The notes beneath the pieces were generated by a model. That model saw nothing but the letters and a program-made list of their open reading frames with translations, searched no databases and was not told the origin of the DNA. The translations under genes were made by a program, and so were the position numbers. From Myxococcales bacterium (GTDB lineage: Bacteria > Myxococcota > Myxococcia > Myxococcales > Anaeromyxobacteraceae), in NCBI GenBank assembly GCA_021806645.1, contig JAJZQX010000012.1, forward strand, positions 1-64,000: a stretch of 64,000 nt of DNA, given 5' to 3'. Shown in pieces: positions 48,749 through 58,121 of this stretch (positions within the stretch are counted from its first letter, which is position 1; the number at the start of each line of letters is the position of its first letter).

Positions 48749-50021
48749 GATTGGGGAGGACGAGGTTGAGCAGCACGCCCACGTAGGTGGCCAGCGACAT
48801 CTCGCCGATCTCGGTGGCGCCGAAGTGGAGCTTGGCGCCGCCGATGCCGATCACCAGGATCACCGAGGCGATGATCAGGTTCCGCTTCTGCGAGAAGTCG
48901 GTCTTGTCCTCTACCATCATGCGGACGCCGGCCGAGGCGATGATCCCGAAGAGCAGGATGCAGATGCCGCCCATGACGTGGACCGGGATGGTGGCGAGGA
49001 GCGCCCCGACCTTGGGGAGGAAGGACATGGCCACGGCCATGACCGCGGCCCCGCCGATGACCCAGACCGAGAAGACCCGGGTCACCGCCATGACGCCGAT
49101 GTTCTCGCCGTAGGTGGTGTTGGGCGCGCCGCCCAGCAGGCCGGAGAACATGGTGGCCACGCCATCGCCGGCCAGCGAGCGGTGCAGGCCGGGGTCCTTG
49201 ATCAGGTCGCGCCCCACCACGTTGTTGGTGACTATGAGGTGGCCGATGTGCTCGGTGATGACCACCAGCGAGATGGGGGCGAGCAGGATGATGGCGCCCA
49301 GGTCGAAGCGGGGAAGCACGAAGTGGGGGATGGCGAAGCCCCCGGCGGCCAGCACCGGGGCGAAGTTCACCTGGCCGGCCGCGTAGGCCACCAGGTAGCC
49401 CCCGACGACGCCGATGAGGATGGGGATGACCCCCAGGAAGCCGGTGAGGAACTGGGCAGCCAGGATGGCGATGACCAGCGCCACCAGGGCCACCGCGAAG
49501 TAGTCGCCGCGGAAGAGGGTGGGGTTGAAGACGTTGGCGGCCACGCCGCTGCCGGTGGTGGCCATGGCCACCGCCACCTGGGCCAGGCCGAGACCGATCA
49601 CCATGACCACCGGGCCGATCACCACCGGGGGCAGGAGCCTGCTGATCCAGCCGCTGCCGAACTTGCCGATGGCCAGCGCCACCACCACGTAGATCAGCCC
49701 CACCACGATGACGCCGCCCATGGCGGTGCCGATCAGCTCGTCGGAGCCGGGCACCCCGAAGGAGGCGTGGGTGATCGACGCGATGGCCGCGATGAAGGCG
49801 AAGGAGGAGCCGAGGTAGGCCGGGATCTTCCCCTTGGTGATGAAGATGTAGAGCAGGGTGCCGATGCCGCTGGTGAAGAGCGTCACCGAGGGATGCAGGC
49901 CCACCAGCAGGGGCACCAGCACGGTGGCGCCGAACATGGCGAAGAGGTGCTGCAGCGACAGCGGGATGCCTTGCAGGAGCGGGACCCGCTCCTCGATCTG
50001 GATGGTCCGCGGCGTGGTCAT
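48729..50021 (-). CDS. uraA: Uracil/xanthine permease (NCS2 family)
   Basis: 430 aa, about 14 membrane helices. It imports uracil with protons. Family marks: LQHLFAMFGATVLVPLLVGL near the start, the FITKGKIPAYLGSSFAFIAA block, ISLVVITEHIGHLIVTNNVV with its conserved Glu-His, and LLGGAPNTTYGENIGVMAVT, the nucleobase-binding stretch. Downstream of the Tsx-like gene on the same strand and facing upp, so uptake and salvage genes sit together. Confidence 0.92.
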   Translation of the reverse strand: MTTPRTIQIEERVPLLQGIPLSLQHLFAMFGATVLVPLLVGLHPSVTLFTSGIGTLLYIFITKGKIPAYLGSSFAFIAAIASITHASFGVPGSDELIGTAMGGVIVVGLIYVVVALAIGKFGSGWISRLLPPVVIGPVVMVIGLGLAQVAVAMATTGSGVAANVFNPTLFRGDYFAVALVALVIAILAAQFLTGFLGVIPILIGVVGGYLVAYAAGQVNFAPVLAAGGFAIPHFVLPRFDLGAIILLAPISLVVITEHIGHLIVTNNVVGRDLIKDPGLHRSLAGDGVATMFSGLLGGAPNTTYGENIGVMAVTRVFSVWVIGGAAVMAVAMSFLPKVGALLATIPVHVMGGICILLFGIIASAGVRMMVEDKTDFSQKRNLIIASVILVIGIGGAKLHFGATEIGEMSLATYVGVLLNLVLPNRVGSGT

Positions 50022-50059
50022 GGTTCGTCCCTCGCTACCTGGAAGCGTGGATGTGAAGA

Positions 50060-50088
50060 GGCGACCACCGGTCTGGCCGATGGTCGCC
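50060..50088 (-). promoter_or_regulatory. Hairpin between porin gene and uraA
   Basis: GGCGACCA and TGGTCGCC form a perfect 8-bp stem with a 13-base loop in the 91-bp gap between the Tsx-like gene and the permease. It may be a partial terminator or attenuator setting relative expression. Confidence 0.4.
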
Positions 50089-50112
50089 CGGGAAGTCAGG
50101 AGTGACGGCCGT

Positions 50113-50922
50113 CTACGGGACGAACTGCGTGAAGGGAGTCCACTGGATCATGACCTGCGGGGCGGAGACCGTCTTCCGGTCCGGGGCATTCGGGTAGACG
50201 TCCACGTAGGAATGCAGGTACCACTCGACGCCGACCGAGAGCTTGCCCGCGGCGCCGCCGAAGTTGCCGACGTCGAGCAGCAGCTGTGGCTGCGTCATGA
50301 GGTCGATCTTCTTGTCGTGGTTGGTCGTGATGTCGGCGAACCCGGTGAAGTTCCAGGCGGTGGGGCCGATCTTGAAGGGGATGTCCCAGAACGGAGAGAT
50401 CTGCCAGGTGTTGGTGTAGATGGTGGTGATGCCCGGGATCCATACCGTGTCGTACCGGTAGTAGACGTTGAGGCCGGCCACCTGGAAGCCCGGGATGGCG
50501 AGATCGAGCCCCAGGCCGCCCATGACCGCCTGGAAGGCCGGGCCGTTGTTGATCTCCGCCGCGACGCCCCAGTTCTTGACGAAGCCACCGGTTGGGAGTC
50601 CGAGCCTGTTGAGGAAGAGGCGGGGGTGCCACTCGCCGTAGATGGTGGCTCCCATGCCACTCTTGAAATTGCCCCGGTAGAAGTCCACGAAGGCGAAGTT
50701 GTCGCCGTAGGCCCACGTGCTGAAGTGGTTCAGGGTGACGGTCGTCATGGTGCCAGACCTGGTGTCGTAGCCGAGCAGGTTGTCGTGGAAGTTGTAACCC
50801 TGCAGCAGCTGGAAGTTGGTGGTCCCGAACTCGGCGCGAGCGGTGACCGGGGCGAGCAGGACGGCGAGCGAGAGGGCGGCGAGCAGGCGGACGGCGGACG
50901 ACTTCACGCGATGGAGGTGCAT
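50113..50922 (-). CDS. Tsx-like outer-membrane nucleoside channel
   Basis: 269 aa from ATG 50922. Signal peptide VRLLAALSLAVLLAPVTARA. The Tsx-family pattern is visible: NFQLLQGYNFHDNLLGYDTR, then VTLNHFSTWAYGDNFAFVDF near the start, and a C-terminal barrel strand ending FTQFVP. It would let nucleosides through the outer membrane. First gene of the Tsx-uraA run, giving a full path from outside to UMP together with upp. Confidence 0.82.
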   Translation of the reverse strand: MHLHRVKSSAVRLLAALSLAVLLAPVTARAEFGTTNFQLLQGYNFHDNLLGYDTRSGTMTTVTLNHFSTWAYGDNFAFVDFYRGNFKSGMGATIYGEWHPRLFLNRLGLPTGGFVKNWGVAAEINNGPAFQAVMGGLGLDLAIPGFQVAGLNVYYRYDTVWIPGITTIYTNTWQISPFWDIPFKIGPTAWNFTGFADITTNHDKKIDLMTQPQLLLDVGNFGGAAGKLSVGVEWYLHSYVDVYPNAPDRKTVSAPQVMIQWTPFTQFVP

Positions 50923-51043
50923 GCTTTCCTCGGTTGGGAGTTGACGACGGCGCACCCTACCCAAAGGGACTGACACCGTCACCGTCCATTCACGTGCCCG
51001 CGACCCGAGCCGGCTTGGGCCGGTCGGGCGACGTGGGCTATGG

Positions 51044-51496
51044 GTGTCCCTCATGGAGACCCTCCTGCTCATCCTCCTCGGCCTGCTGGCCGGCGCCGGG
51101 ATCCCGGTCCAGGCCAGCATCAACTCCGCCCTGCGCCAGCACCTGGGGCGCCCGGAGCTGGCCACCCTGGTCAACTTCGGCGCCGGGTTCCTCGCCATGG
51201 CCGCCGTCCTGGTGGTGCAGCGGGCCTCCCTCCCGACCGCGGCCCAGGTGGCCGGCGCCCCATGGTGGAGCTGGACCGGCGGGGCCCTGGGCGCCTTCTT
51301 CGTCTTCTCCACCGTGGTGCTCGCGCCCCGGCTCGGCGTGGCCACCTCGCTGGCCGTCATCCTGGCCGGTCAGTCGCTCTCGTCCCTGCTGCTAGACCAG
51401 GCCGGGGCCTTCGGCCTGGCAACCCGCGAGATCACGGCGGGACGGGTCGCCGGGGTGGTCCTGCTGGCGGCCGGCGTGTTCCTGGTCCAGCGCTGA
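51044..51496 (+). CDS. Small DMT-type membrane protein (DUF606/YdcZ)
   Basis: 150 aa, GTG 51044 (ATG 51053 also possible). Four to five helices: LLLILLGLLAGAGIPVQASI, FGAGFLAMAAVLVVQ, GALGAFFVFSTVVLAPRLGV and VAGVVLLAAGVFLVQR. The opening PVQASINSALR is typical of DUF606. Members often act as pairs of half-transporters; here it is single. Substrate unknown. Confidence 0.85.
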   Translation: MSLMETLLLILLGLLAGAGIPVQASINSALRQHLGRPELATLVNFGAGFLAMAAVLVVQRASLPTAAQVAGAPWWSWTGGALGAFFVFSTVVLAPRLGVATSLAVILAGQSLSSLLLDQAGAFGLATREITAGRVAGVVLLAAGVFLVQR

Positions 51497-51506
51497 GCGG
51501 GCGGCC

Positions 51507-52127
51507 ATGCGCGCCACCTGCCGACGCTGCCTGAGGCCGGAGCCCTTCTGCGTCTGCGCGCTGGTGCCGGCACAGACGCCCCGGACTCGCGTGGTGATCC
51601 TGCAGCACCCCCGCGAGGCCCGGCTGGCCATCTGCTCGGCCTGGCTCTGCCACGTGGCGCTGGCCGGCTCCGAAATGCACCAGGGCGTCCGCTTCGGCGA
51701 CCACCCGCGAGTCCGGGCGCTCTGCGCCGAGCCGGGCACGGTGCTCCTCTTCCCAGGCGAGGGGGCCACGCCGGCCATACAGCTCGCCGCCACCCCCCCG
51801 GCGACGCTGCTGGTCATCGACGCCACCTGGCGGCAGGCGCAGAAGATGCTGCTGGCCAACCCGGCCATCGCCGCGCTCCCTCGGGTCTCGATCGTGGCGG
51901 CGGCGCCGAGCGGCTACGCCGGGTTGCGCGCGGAGCCGGCAGCGGGGCACCTCGCCACCATCGACGCGGTGGCCGAGGCGCTGGGGGCGCTGGAGGGCGA
52001 TCCGGCCCGCTTCGCGCCGATGCGGGTCGCCTTCCGGAGGGCGGTGGAGCTGCAGCTCGAGTGCTCCCAGGACGGGCGGCGTGCCCCGCGCCACCGGCCG
52101 GGCTGGAAGGCGGGCCGCGAAGGGTAG
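51507..52127 (+). CDS. DTW-domain tRNA-uridine aminocarboxypropyltransferase
   Basis: 206 aa. The family makes acp3U in tRNA from SAM. Zinc-binding cysteines CRRC and FCVCA lie at the start, VVILQHPREARLA follows, and the signature IDATW (D105-x-T-W108) is intact. Starts 10 bp after the DMT gene; converges on the NYN gene with a hairpin between. Confidence 0.88.
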   Translation: MRATCRRCLRPEPFCVCALVPAQTPRTRVVILQHPREARLAICSAWLCHVALAGSEMHQGVRFGDHPRVRALCAEPGTVLLFPGEGATPAIQLAATPPATLLVIDATWRQAQKMLLANPAIAALPRVSIVAAAPSGYAGLRAEPAAGHLATIDAVAEALGALEGDPARFAPMRVAFRRAVELQLECSQDGRRAPRHRPGWKAGREG

Positions 52128-52148
52128 CCGGCCGGCGCGCCGATCCAT

Positions 52149-52180
52149 CCCGGCCGAGGACCTACGGCGTCTCGGCCGGG
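52149..52180. terminator. Perfect 10-bp hairpin between convergent genes
   Basis: CCCGGCCGAG and CTCGGCCGGG pair perfectly around a 12-base loop. The loop contains the stop codon of the minus-strand NYN gene (52162). It can serve both convergent genes. Like the uraA hairpin, one arm lies in coding sequence. Confidence 0.55.
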
Positions 52181-52926
52181 GGCAGCACGTACCACTGCCC
52201 CTTGGCCCCCTGCTCCCGCCGCAGCAGCCCGGCCACCTCCATCGCCTCCAGCAACCGGGAGAAGGAGGAGAAGCCGTGGTCGTGCTCGTCGAAGTCGGGC
52301 TCGCGCCGGACGATGGCCGCCTTGATGGCCGACGGGTTGATGGGCGCGGTGGCCTTGGAGAGCAGCGCGGCGGTCGCCTCCTTGGCGATCTCCGGGATGA
52401 CCTTCTCCTTGACGGGCGCCTTCTCGCGCGGCACCGGGTCCGAGGCCTCGCGCCGCTTGCCGGGCGCGCGCAGGTAGATGAACTCGTCGCAGGCCTTCAC
52501 GAAGAGCGGGCTGGTGGCCTCCTTCACCGCCATGCCGATCACGGTCCGGTCGTTCTCGCGCAGCTTGTAGGCGAGCGGGCAGAAGTCGGAGTCGCCCGAG
52601 GCGAGCACGAAGGTGTCGATGTGCTCGCGCAGGTAGCAGAGTTCCAGCGCGTCGATCACCAGCCGGACGTCGGCGCCGTTCTTGCCGGCCCGCGTGGACG
52701 GCGGCACGTCGATCAGCTCCACGCCCTTGTCGTGGAGCCGCTGCGTGGCGGCGGCGAAGCGGGTCCAGTCGGCGTAGGCGCGGCGGAAGACCACCTTGCC
52801 CTTCTCCAGGAGCGTGTCGAGCGCCGGCTGGAGGTCGAAGTTGTCGGCCGAGTGGCCGGTCCGGGTGACCAGGTTCTCGAAGTCGATGAACAGGGCGATG
52901 CGTTGATCGTGGCTCTCACGCTTCAT
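52162..52926 (-). CDS. NYN-domain (LabA/DUF88) protein with C-terminal OST-HTH-like domain
   Basis: 254 aa. The NYN RNase fold: IALFIDFENLV (first Asp), GKNGADVRLVIDAL and FVLASGDSDFCPLAYKLREN give the four acidic positions. A basic linker (~155-185) leads to a LOTUS/OST-HTH-like winged helix (INPSAIKAAIVRREPDFDEH, then FSSFSRLLEAMEVAGLL). Family knowledge: probable RNA-cleaving or RNA-binding regulator. Monocistronic. Confidence 0.85.
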   Translation of the reverse strand: MKRESHDQRIALFIDFENLVTRTGHSADNFDLQPALDTLLEKGKVVFRRAYADWTRFAAATQRLHDKGVELIDVPPSTRAGKNGADVRLVIDALELCYLREHIDTFVLASGDSDFCPLAYKLRENDRTVIGMAVKEATSPLFVKACDEFIYLRAPGKRREASDPVPREKAPVKEKVIPEIAKEATAALLSKATAPINPSAIKAAIVRREPDFDEHDHGFSSFSRLLEAMEVAGLLRREQGAKGQWYVLPPAETP

Positions 52927-53009
52927 ATGGGCCGCACCCTGTCACCCGTCGTCTCCGTTCGCAAGGAAAGGCTCCCGGCGAGGGGCCCTGTTTGTGGCGT
53001 TCCACCTGC

Positions 53010-54143
53010 CTACGGCGGGTAAAGTGGCGCGGCGGCGCGGGCGAACTCGCGGCTCATGTCCACCGAGCCCGGGTCGTCGGGGTGGAGGCCGTCGTGGAGC
53101 CGGTCGGGGCGGGCCTTGAACCAGCCGTACAGATCGGGGCCGGGGATGAGCCCGCGCTCGCGGATGAGCTGGTCGATCACCTGGTTCTTCACCGCGACGT
53201 AGTCCTGGTCGTACTTGGTCTGGTAGGGGATGCGGGCCAGCAGCGGGATCTTCCCGGCCGCCTGGATCTTGTCGATGATCCCGCCGAGCGCGTCGCGCAG
53301 CTTGTCGAGGTCGGCGTCGTTGGAGCCGAGCGTGAGGGCCACCACGGTGGCCTCCGGGTTGAGGGCCAGGACTTCGTCCACCCGGTCGATCGCCTCCCAG
53401 CTCCGCAGCCGCGGCAAGCCGGCGTTGATCATGGCCGGCGTGAAGCCGGGATGGAGCACGGCCACGCTCTCGGCGAAGGACGGACGCCGCTCGTCGGCCC
53501 GGTCGAAGACGCCGGCGGAGATCGAGTCGCCCAGGAAGACCCAGATGTCGTCGCCGCCGGCCGAGAGGTCGTGCAGCTCGATCTCGTCGAGGAAGAGCCC
53601 CCACGGGTTCACCTTCTCCGGCAGCCGGGTCACCACCATCCGGACCCAGCGCTGCCCTTCGAACGGGACGGCGTGGGCCCGGCTGCGGACCGGGTTCTCC
53701 TTCACGTCGGCGGCCAGGACCCAGTGGCCGTCCTCGCCGTTGGTCGAGTCGGCGCTGGTCTCGATCCGGTAGTCGCGGGGCGCGCCGTAGAACTGCTCGA
53801 AGTAGCCGTGGTTGTGCGACGAGGTCCAGGTGAGGAGCAGCTTCCGGTAGCGGCGCTGCAGCCGGATGGCCGCCCAGGCCGGCTGCTCGGGGGTCGGGTG
53901 GCCGCCACCCCAGGTGGCGCCGCGGAAGCGGCCGTCCACCAGCCGGACGGTGTCGGGCCTGGAGCCGGTGGTCCAGGCGCCCAGCGAGACCAGCGGGTTC
54001 GGGCGGAGCTTCGCCGGCGGTGCCGGGTCGCCGGGGCCCGCGGCCCAGGTGGCGGTGGCGGGCGTGGCCAGCGCGGCGCCCAGGGCGAGGAGCGCGAAGC
54101 GCGAGCGGACCCGCCGCGTCGAGAGGATGCCGCCCGGAGCCAT
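53010..54143 (-). CDS. Secreted SGNH/GDSL hydrolase with N-terminal beta domain
   Basis: 377 aa from ATG 54143. Signal peptide FALLALGAALATPATATWA. Residues ~40-190 form a discoidin-like beta domain (TWGGGHPTPEQPAWAAIRLQ, VRMVVTRLP). The hydrolase follows: VFLGDSISAG (catalytic Ser), AGLPRLRSWEA, LGSNDAD (block III) and DGLHPDDPGS (catalytic Asp/His). Likely an esterase acting on polysaccharide in the periplasm or outside. Divergent from fdhE. Confidence 0.87.
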   Translation of the reverse strand: MAPGGILSTRRVRSRFALLALGAALATPATATWAAGPGDPAPPAKLRPNPLVSLGAWTTGSRPDTVRLVDGRFRGATWGGGHPTPEQPAWAAIRLQRRYRKLLLTWTSSHNHGYFEQFYGAPRDYRIETSADSTNGEDGHWVLAADVKENPVRSRAHAVPFEGQRWVRMVVTRLPEKVNPWGLFLDEIELHDLSAGGDDIWVFLGDSISAGVFDRADERRPSFAESVAVLHPGFTPAMINAGLPRLRSWEAIDRVDEVLALNPEATVVALTLGSNDADLDKLRDALGGIIDKIQAAGKIPLLARIPYQTKYDQDYVAVKNQVIDQLIRERGLIPGPDLYGWFKARPDRLHDGLHPDDPGSVDMSREFARAAAPLYPP

Positions 54144-54216
54144 GACGTGCGATTGTAGCCCGTGGGCGTCCCGTACGCCCGTCACCTTCAGGCAGTTCAC
54201 GGAGGCGCCGAACCGC

Positions 54217-55032
54217 ATGGATCCCGTGCTCCTGCGCTGGCTGCACCAGAACCCATTCCTCGTGCCGCTGGCGCGCTTCGAGGGGCTGGTCCGCGGCGCG
54301 GCCGAGGGGCTGGTGGTTCCGCCGGTCGAGCTGCCGCCATGGGAGGCGCACCGGGCCGAGCACCAGCACGGCGTGGCGCTGTTGCTGGGCGAGCCCCACG
54401 GCGCCCCGTTGCGGGCGGCGGCGGCCGACCTGCTCCGGCCGGCCAGCGAGCAGGCGGTGGCGGCGAAGCTCCCGCCCCCGCTGGCCGAAGGGATGAAGGA
54501 GATCCAGGCCGTGCTCGCCGAGGCCGGGGCACGCACCGCGGCGATCCGCTGGCTCCTCTCCGGCGCGAGCCCCGCGGCCGCGCCGGTGCAGGGGCCGCTG
54601 CTGCAGCTGCTCGCCTGGCGGGTCTTCGGGCGGCTGCTCGCCCCCATCCTCGAGCCGTTCACCGCCTGGCGGATCGGCCTGCGCTGGGGGCGGTCGAACT
54701 GCCCGCTCTGCGGCTCCCTCCCCATGATGGCGCACGCCCGGGGCGGCGAGCGGACCCTGGTCTGCGGCTGCTGCGCCTCGCGCTGGAGGGACGCGCCGCC
54801 CGGCTGCCCGCACTGCGGAAACCGCGACACCTCGCGGCGGGCGCGGCTGGAGTCGAAGGGGACCGCCGGGCTGCGGCTCGACGTCTGCGAGGCCTGCAAG
54901 GGCTACCTGAAGGTCTACACGGGGGAAGGCGAGGAGTCGGTCTTCCTGGCCGACTGGCCGACGCTGGCGCTCGACGGGCTGGCGGTGGAGCGCGGCTACC
55001 TCCGGCGGGGCGCGTCGCTCTGGGAGCTCTAG
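54217..55032 (+). CDS. fdhE: Formate dehydrogenase accessory protein FdhE
   Basis: 271 aa from ATG 54217, GGAGG 11 bases upstream. Helical N-terminal half, then four CxxC-type zinc/rubredoxin knuckles: NCPLCGSLP, CGCCASRWR, GCPHCGNRD and CEACKGYLK. FdhE helps deliver or mature cytoplasmic-membrane formate dehydrogenase. No fdh structural gene is in this window. Confidence 0.88.
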   Translation: MDPVLLRWLHQNPFLVPLARFEGLVRGAAEGLVVPPVELPPWEAHRAEHQHGVALLLGEPHGAPLRAAAADLLRPASEQAVAAKLPPPLAEGMKEIQAVLAEAGARTAAIRWLLSGASPAAAPVQGPLLQLLAWRVFGRLLAPILEPFTAWRIGLRWGRSNCPLCGSLPMMAHARGGERTLVCGCCASRWRDAPPGCPHCGNRDTSRRARLESKGTAGLRLDVCEACKGYLKVYTGEGEESVFLADWPTLALDGLAVERGYLRRGASLWEL

Positions 55033-55077
55033 GGCGCGGGGCTGTCCAGCGCCCACGGATCCGGTTATTCCAGCGCT

Positions 55078-55587
55078 GTGCGCCCGTTCCTTCGCCGGCG
55101 GATCCTCATGCCGCTCCAGGCCCAGCTCAGGCAGGGGGTGACCCCCTCGAAGCTGGCGCTGGCCCTCGCGCTCGGCCTGGTGGTGGGCGTCGTGCCGGTC
55201 CTCGGAGTCAGCACCGCGGTCTGCGCGCTGCTGGCGACGGCGCTCCGGCTCAACCAGCCGGCCATCCAGGTGGCCAACTACGTCGCCTATCCGCTCCAGC
55301 TCCTGCTCATCATCCCGACCTTCCAGGCCGGCGCCAGGATCTTCGGCCGGCCACCCATCACCTTCGACTTCGCGCGGCTGCAGGCCGAGCTGGACGCCGA
55401 CACGCTCGGGACCGTCGGCCGGTACCTCGCCGACGTCCTGCGGGCGCTCGCGGTGTGGGGGGCGCTGGCGCCGCTGGTGTTCGGGCTGCTCTACCTGCTG
55501 CTCCGGGCGCTCCTCTCGCGGCTGCCGCTGCCTCGCACCGAGGGACCGGGGCCGACCGGCGCCCCCGGCGGCCCCGGGCTAGACTGA
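55078..55587 (+). CDS. DUF2062 membrane protein
   Basis: 169 aa, GTG start. Pattern typical of DUF2062: [40 protein letters not shown] and [20 protein letters not shown]. Three to four helices, last around 118-142. Some relatives sit beside glycosyltransferases; function is not established. pgm starts 4 bp later, so they are probably cotranscribed. Confidence 0.85.
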   Translation: MRPFLRRRILMPLQAQLRQGVTPSKLALALALGLVVGVVPVLGVSTAVCALLATALRLNQPAIQVANYVAYPLQLLLIIPTFQAGARIFGRPPITFDFARLQAELDADTLGTVGRYLADVLRALAVWGALAPLVFGLLYLLLRALLSRLPLPRTEGPGPTGAPGGPGLD

Positions 55588-55591
55588 CGCC

Positions 55592-57235
55592 ATGGCCCAC
55601 CCGCTCGCCGGCCAGCCGGCGCCCCGCGACCAGCTCATCGACGTCGCCGACCTGCGCCGCCGCTACACCGACGACGCGCCCGACCCGTCGGTCCCGGCGC
55701 AGCGGGTCGCCTTCGGGACCTCCGGCCACCGCGGCAGCGCGCTGAGGCGCAGCTTCAACGACGCCCACCTGGCGGCGGTGGCGCAGGCGACGGCGGAGTA
55801 CCGGGCCACACAAGGGTTCGACGGTCCGCTCTTCCTGGGCAGCGACACCCACGCGCTCTCCGAGCCGGCCGAGCGGACCACGCTGGAGGTGCTGGCCGCC
55901 AACGGGGTCACGGTGGTGGTCTCCGAAGGCGGCGCGCCGGTGCCGACCCCGGTCATCTCCCACGCCATCCTGGGCCAGAACCGCGGCCGGACCACCCACC
56001 TGGCCGACGGGCTGATCATCACGCCGAGCCACAACCCGCCCGAGGACGGCGGCATCAAGTACAACCCCCCGCACGGCGGCCCGGCCGACACCGACGCCAC
56101 CGGCTGGATCGAGCGGCGCGCCAACCGGCTGCTCGAGGGCGGGAACCGCGAGGTGAGGCGGATCCCCCACGGCCGGGCCCGCGCCGCCGCCAGCACCTCG
56201 GTGCGCGACTACATCCGCCCCTACGTGAGCGATCTCGGCGCCGTGCTCGACCTCGAGGTGCTGCGCGGGGCGAAGCTGAAGCTGGGCGTCGATCCCATGG
56301 GCGGGGCCAGCCTGCCGTACTGGGGGCCGATCGCCGCCGAGCTGCGGCTAGACCTGACCGTCACCCGCCCCGAGCTCGATCCGACCTTCGGCTTCATGCC
56401 GCTCGACCATGACGGCCGCATCCGCATGGACTGCTCGTCGCGCTACGCCATGAGCGGGCTCATCGCCATGAAGGACCGGTTCGAGCTCGCCTTCGGCAAC
56501 GACGCCGACTCCGACCGGCACGGCATCGTCACGCCGTCGGCGGGGCTCCTCGACCCGAACGCCTACCTGGCGGTGGCCATCGACTACCTCTTCCGCCACC
56601 GGCCCGGCTGGCCGGCCGCGGCCGGCGTCGGCAAGACCCTGGTCTCCTCGGCCCTCATCGACCGGGTGGCGGCGCGGCTGGGACGGCGGCTGGTCGAGGT
56701 GCCGGTCGGCTTCAAGTGGTTCGTGGCCGGGCTGGGCGACGGCTCGCTCGGCTTCGGCGGCGAGGAGAGCGCCGGCGCCTCGTTCCTGCGGCGCGACGGG
56801 TCGGCCTGGACCACCGACAAGGACGGGATCCTGCTCGACCTGCTGGCGGTCGAGCTGCGCGCCCGCACCGGCAAGGACCCGGGCGAGCGGTACCGCGAGC
56901 TGACCGCCGAGCTGGGGGCGCCGGTCTACCGGCGCGTGGACGCGCCCGCTTCACCGGCGGTCAAGGCGGCGCTCAAGAGGCTCTCGCCGGAGGCGGTCAC
57001 CGCCACCACGCTGGCCGGCGATCCCATCACCGCCAGGCTGACCCGCGCGCCGGGCAACGGCGCCGAGATCGGGGGCCTGAAGGTGACCACCGCCCACGGC
57101 TGGTTCGCGGCCCGGCCCTCCGGGACCGAGGACGTGCAGAAGATCTACGCCGAGAGCTTCCGCGACGAGGCCCACCTGGCCAGGATCATCGACGAGGCCC
57201 AGGCCATCGTGGCCGCCGCAACCATGGGAGGGTGA
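55592..57235 (+). CDS. pgm: Phosphoglucomutase (alpha-D-glucose specific)
   Basis: 547 aa, full length. Interconverts glucose-1- and glucose-6-phosphate. [15 protein letters not shown] at the front, the phosphoserine loop [11 protein letters not shown] (S146), the metal loop [10 protein letters not shown], the sugar-specificity loop [12 protein letters not shown] and the phosphate-binding [12 protein letters not shown]. All catalytic parts are present. The next gene begins 4 bp after the stop. Confidence 0.95.
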   Translation: MAHPLAGQPAPRDQLIDVADLRRRYTDDAPDPSVPAQRVAFGTSGHRGSALRRSFNDAHLAAVAQATAEYRATQGFDGPLFLGSDTHALSEPAERTTLEVLAANGVTVVVSEGGAPVPTPVISHAILGQNRGRTTHLADGLIITPSHNPPEDGGIKYNPPHGGPADTDATGWIERRANRLLEGGNREVRRIPHGRARAAASTSVRDYIRPYVSDLGAVLDLEVLRGAKLKLGVDPMGGASLPYWGPIAAELRLDLTVTRPELDPTFGFMPLDHDGRIRMDCSSRYAMSGLIAMKDRFELAFGNDADSDRHGIVTPSAGLLDPNAYLAVAIDYLFRHRPGWPAAAGVGKTLVSSALIDRVAARLGRRLVEVPVGFKWFVAGLGDGSLGFGGEESAGASFLRRDGSAWTTDKDGILLDLLAVELRARTGKDPGERYRELTAELGAPVYRRVDAPASPAVKAALKRLSPEAVTATTLAGDPITARLTRAPGNGAEIGGLKVTTAHGWFAARPSGTEDVQKIYAESFRDEAHLARIIDEAQAIVAAATMGG

Positions 57236-57239
57236 GGAG

Positions 57240-58025
57240 ATGGCGAACGACTTCACGCACCGCGCGGTGCGGGCGCTCGGCGGCAAGACCATCCACCGGC
57301 TCGGCCTCTCCCCCAGCTTCGGGCTCGACGAGGCCGGCTGCGCCGAGGCGCTGGAGCAGCTCCAGTACGTCTTCTGGAACCCGCGGGCCTCGAAGTTCAC
57401 TGGGCCGCTGCGCGAGGCCTGCCGGCGCGACCGCGAGCGGTACGTGATCGCCGGCGGGCCGACGCTCACCTACTTCCCCGGACAGCTCCAGAGGTACGTC
57501 GATCGGGCGCGGAAGCTGCTGGGGACCGACCACCTCGACGTCTTGCAGCTCTACTGGCTCGGCAAGATGTCGCGCTTCTCGCCGTCCATGCTGGAGGAGA
57601 TGGTGCGGATCCGCGAGACCGGCGCCGTGCGGGCACTGGCCGTCTCGATCCACGACCGGCCGCGGGCCGGGCGGCTGGCGGAGGACTCGGCGCTCGACCT
57701 GCTGATGATCCGCTACAACGCCGCCCACCCGGGCGCGGAGCAGGACATCTTCCCGCACCTCGCGAAGCGCCAGCCGGCCGTGGTGGCCTACACCGCCACC
57801 TCCTGGCGCAAGCTGCTGAAGGCGCCGTCCGGCTGGACCGGCCCGGTGATGACCGCCGGCGACTGCTACCGCTTCTGCCTCAGCAGCCCGCACGTGGACG
57901 TGGTGCTGACCGGTCCGAAGGACGTGGGCGAGCTGCGGCAGAACCTGGCGGCGCTGGAGCGGGGGCCGCTCGGCGAGGAGGAGCAGGGTTGGATGAGGGA
58001 GTTCGGGAAGAAGGTCCACGGCTGA
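57240..58025 (+). CDS. Aldo/keto reductase family protein
   Basis: 261 aa. A shortened TIM-barrel of the AKR type. LGTDHLDVLQLYWLG (barrel strand with the usual helix), VRALAVSIHDRP, LMIRYNAAHPGAEQDIF and VDVVLTGPKDVGELRQNLAA (the C-terminal NADP-binding pattern) are visible. The Asp-Tyr-Lys-His tetrad is not complete in the first half, so activity as a reductase is uncertain. The 3' end is duplicated at 58713, beyond the HicAB cassette. Confidence 0.75.
   Translation: MANDFTHRAVRALGGKTIHRLGLSPSFGLDEAGCAEALEQLQYVFWNPRASKFTGPLREACRRDRERYVIAGGPTLTYFPGQLQRYVDRARKLLGTDHLDVLQLYWLGKMSRFSPSMLEEMVRIRETGAVRALAVSIHDRPRAGRLAEDSALDLLMIRYNAAHPGAEQDIFPHLAKRQPAVVAYTATSWRKLLKAPSGWTGPVMTAGDCYRFCLSSPHVDVVLTGPKDVGELRQNLAALERGPLGEEEQGWMREFGKKVHG
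57897..58025 (+). repeat. Aldo/keto reductase 3' end in the intact gene (left repeat)
   Basis: 129 bp up to and including the stop, matching 58713-58841 at 110 positions without gaps. Most changes are synonymous or conservative, like two alleles of one gene. Confidence 0.85.
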
Positions 58026-58066
58026 TGCGCGTGCTGGTGGCGTCACCCCTGTACCTCCCGTGGTAC

Positions 58067-58102
58067 TGACCCCATGCCAGCTGTCGTTGACAGGTGGGGT
58101 CA
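58067..58102. promoter_or_regulatory. Nested inverted repeat upstream of hicA
   Basis: TGACCCCA (58067-58074) pairs with TGGGGTCA (58095-58102); inside it CTGTC pairs with GACAG around GTT. It ends 19 bases before the hicA GTG. Likely an operator for HicB, or a hairpin ending the reductase transcript. The outer arms resemble the GGGTCA/TGACCC arms at 26872-26905. Confidence 0.45.
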
Positions 58103-58121
58103 ATAGTGACACCATGCCGGC

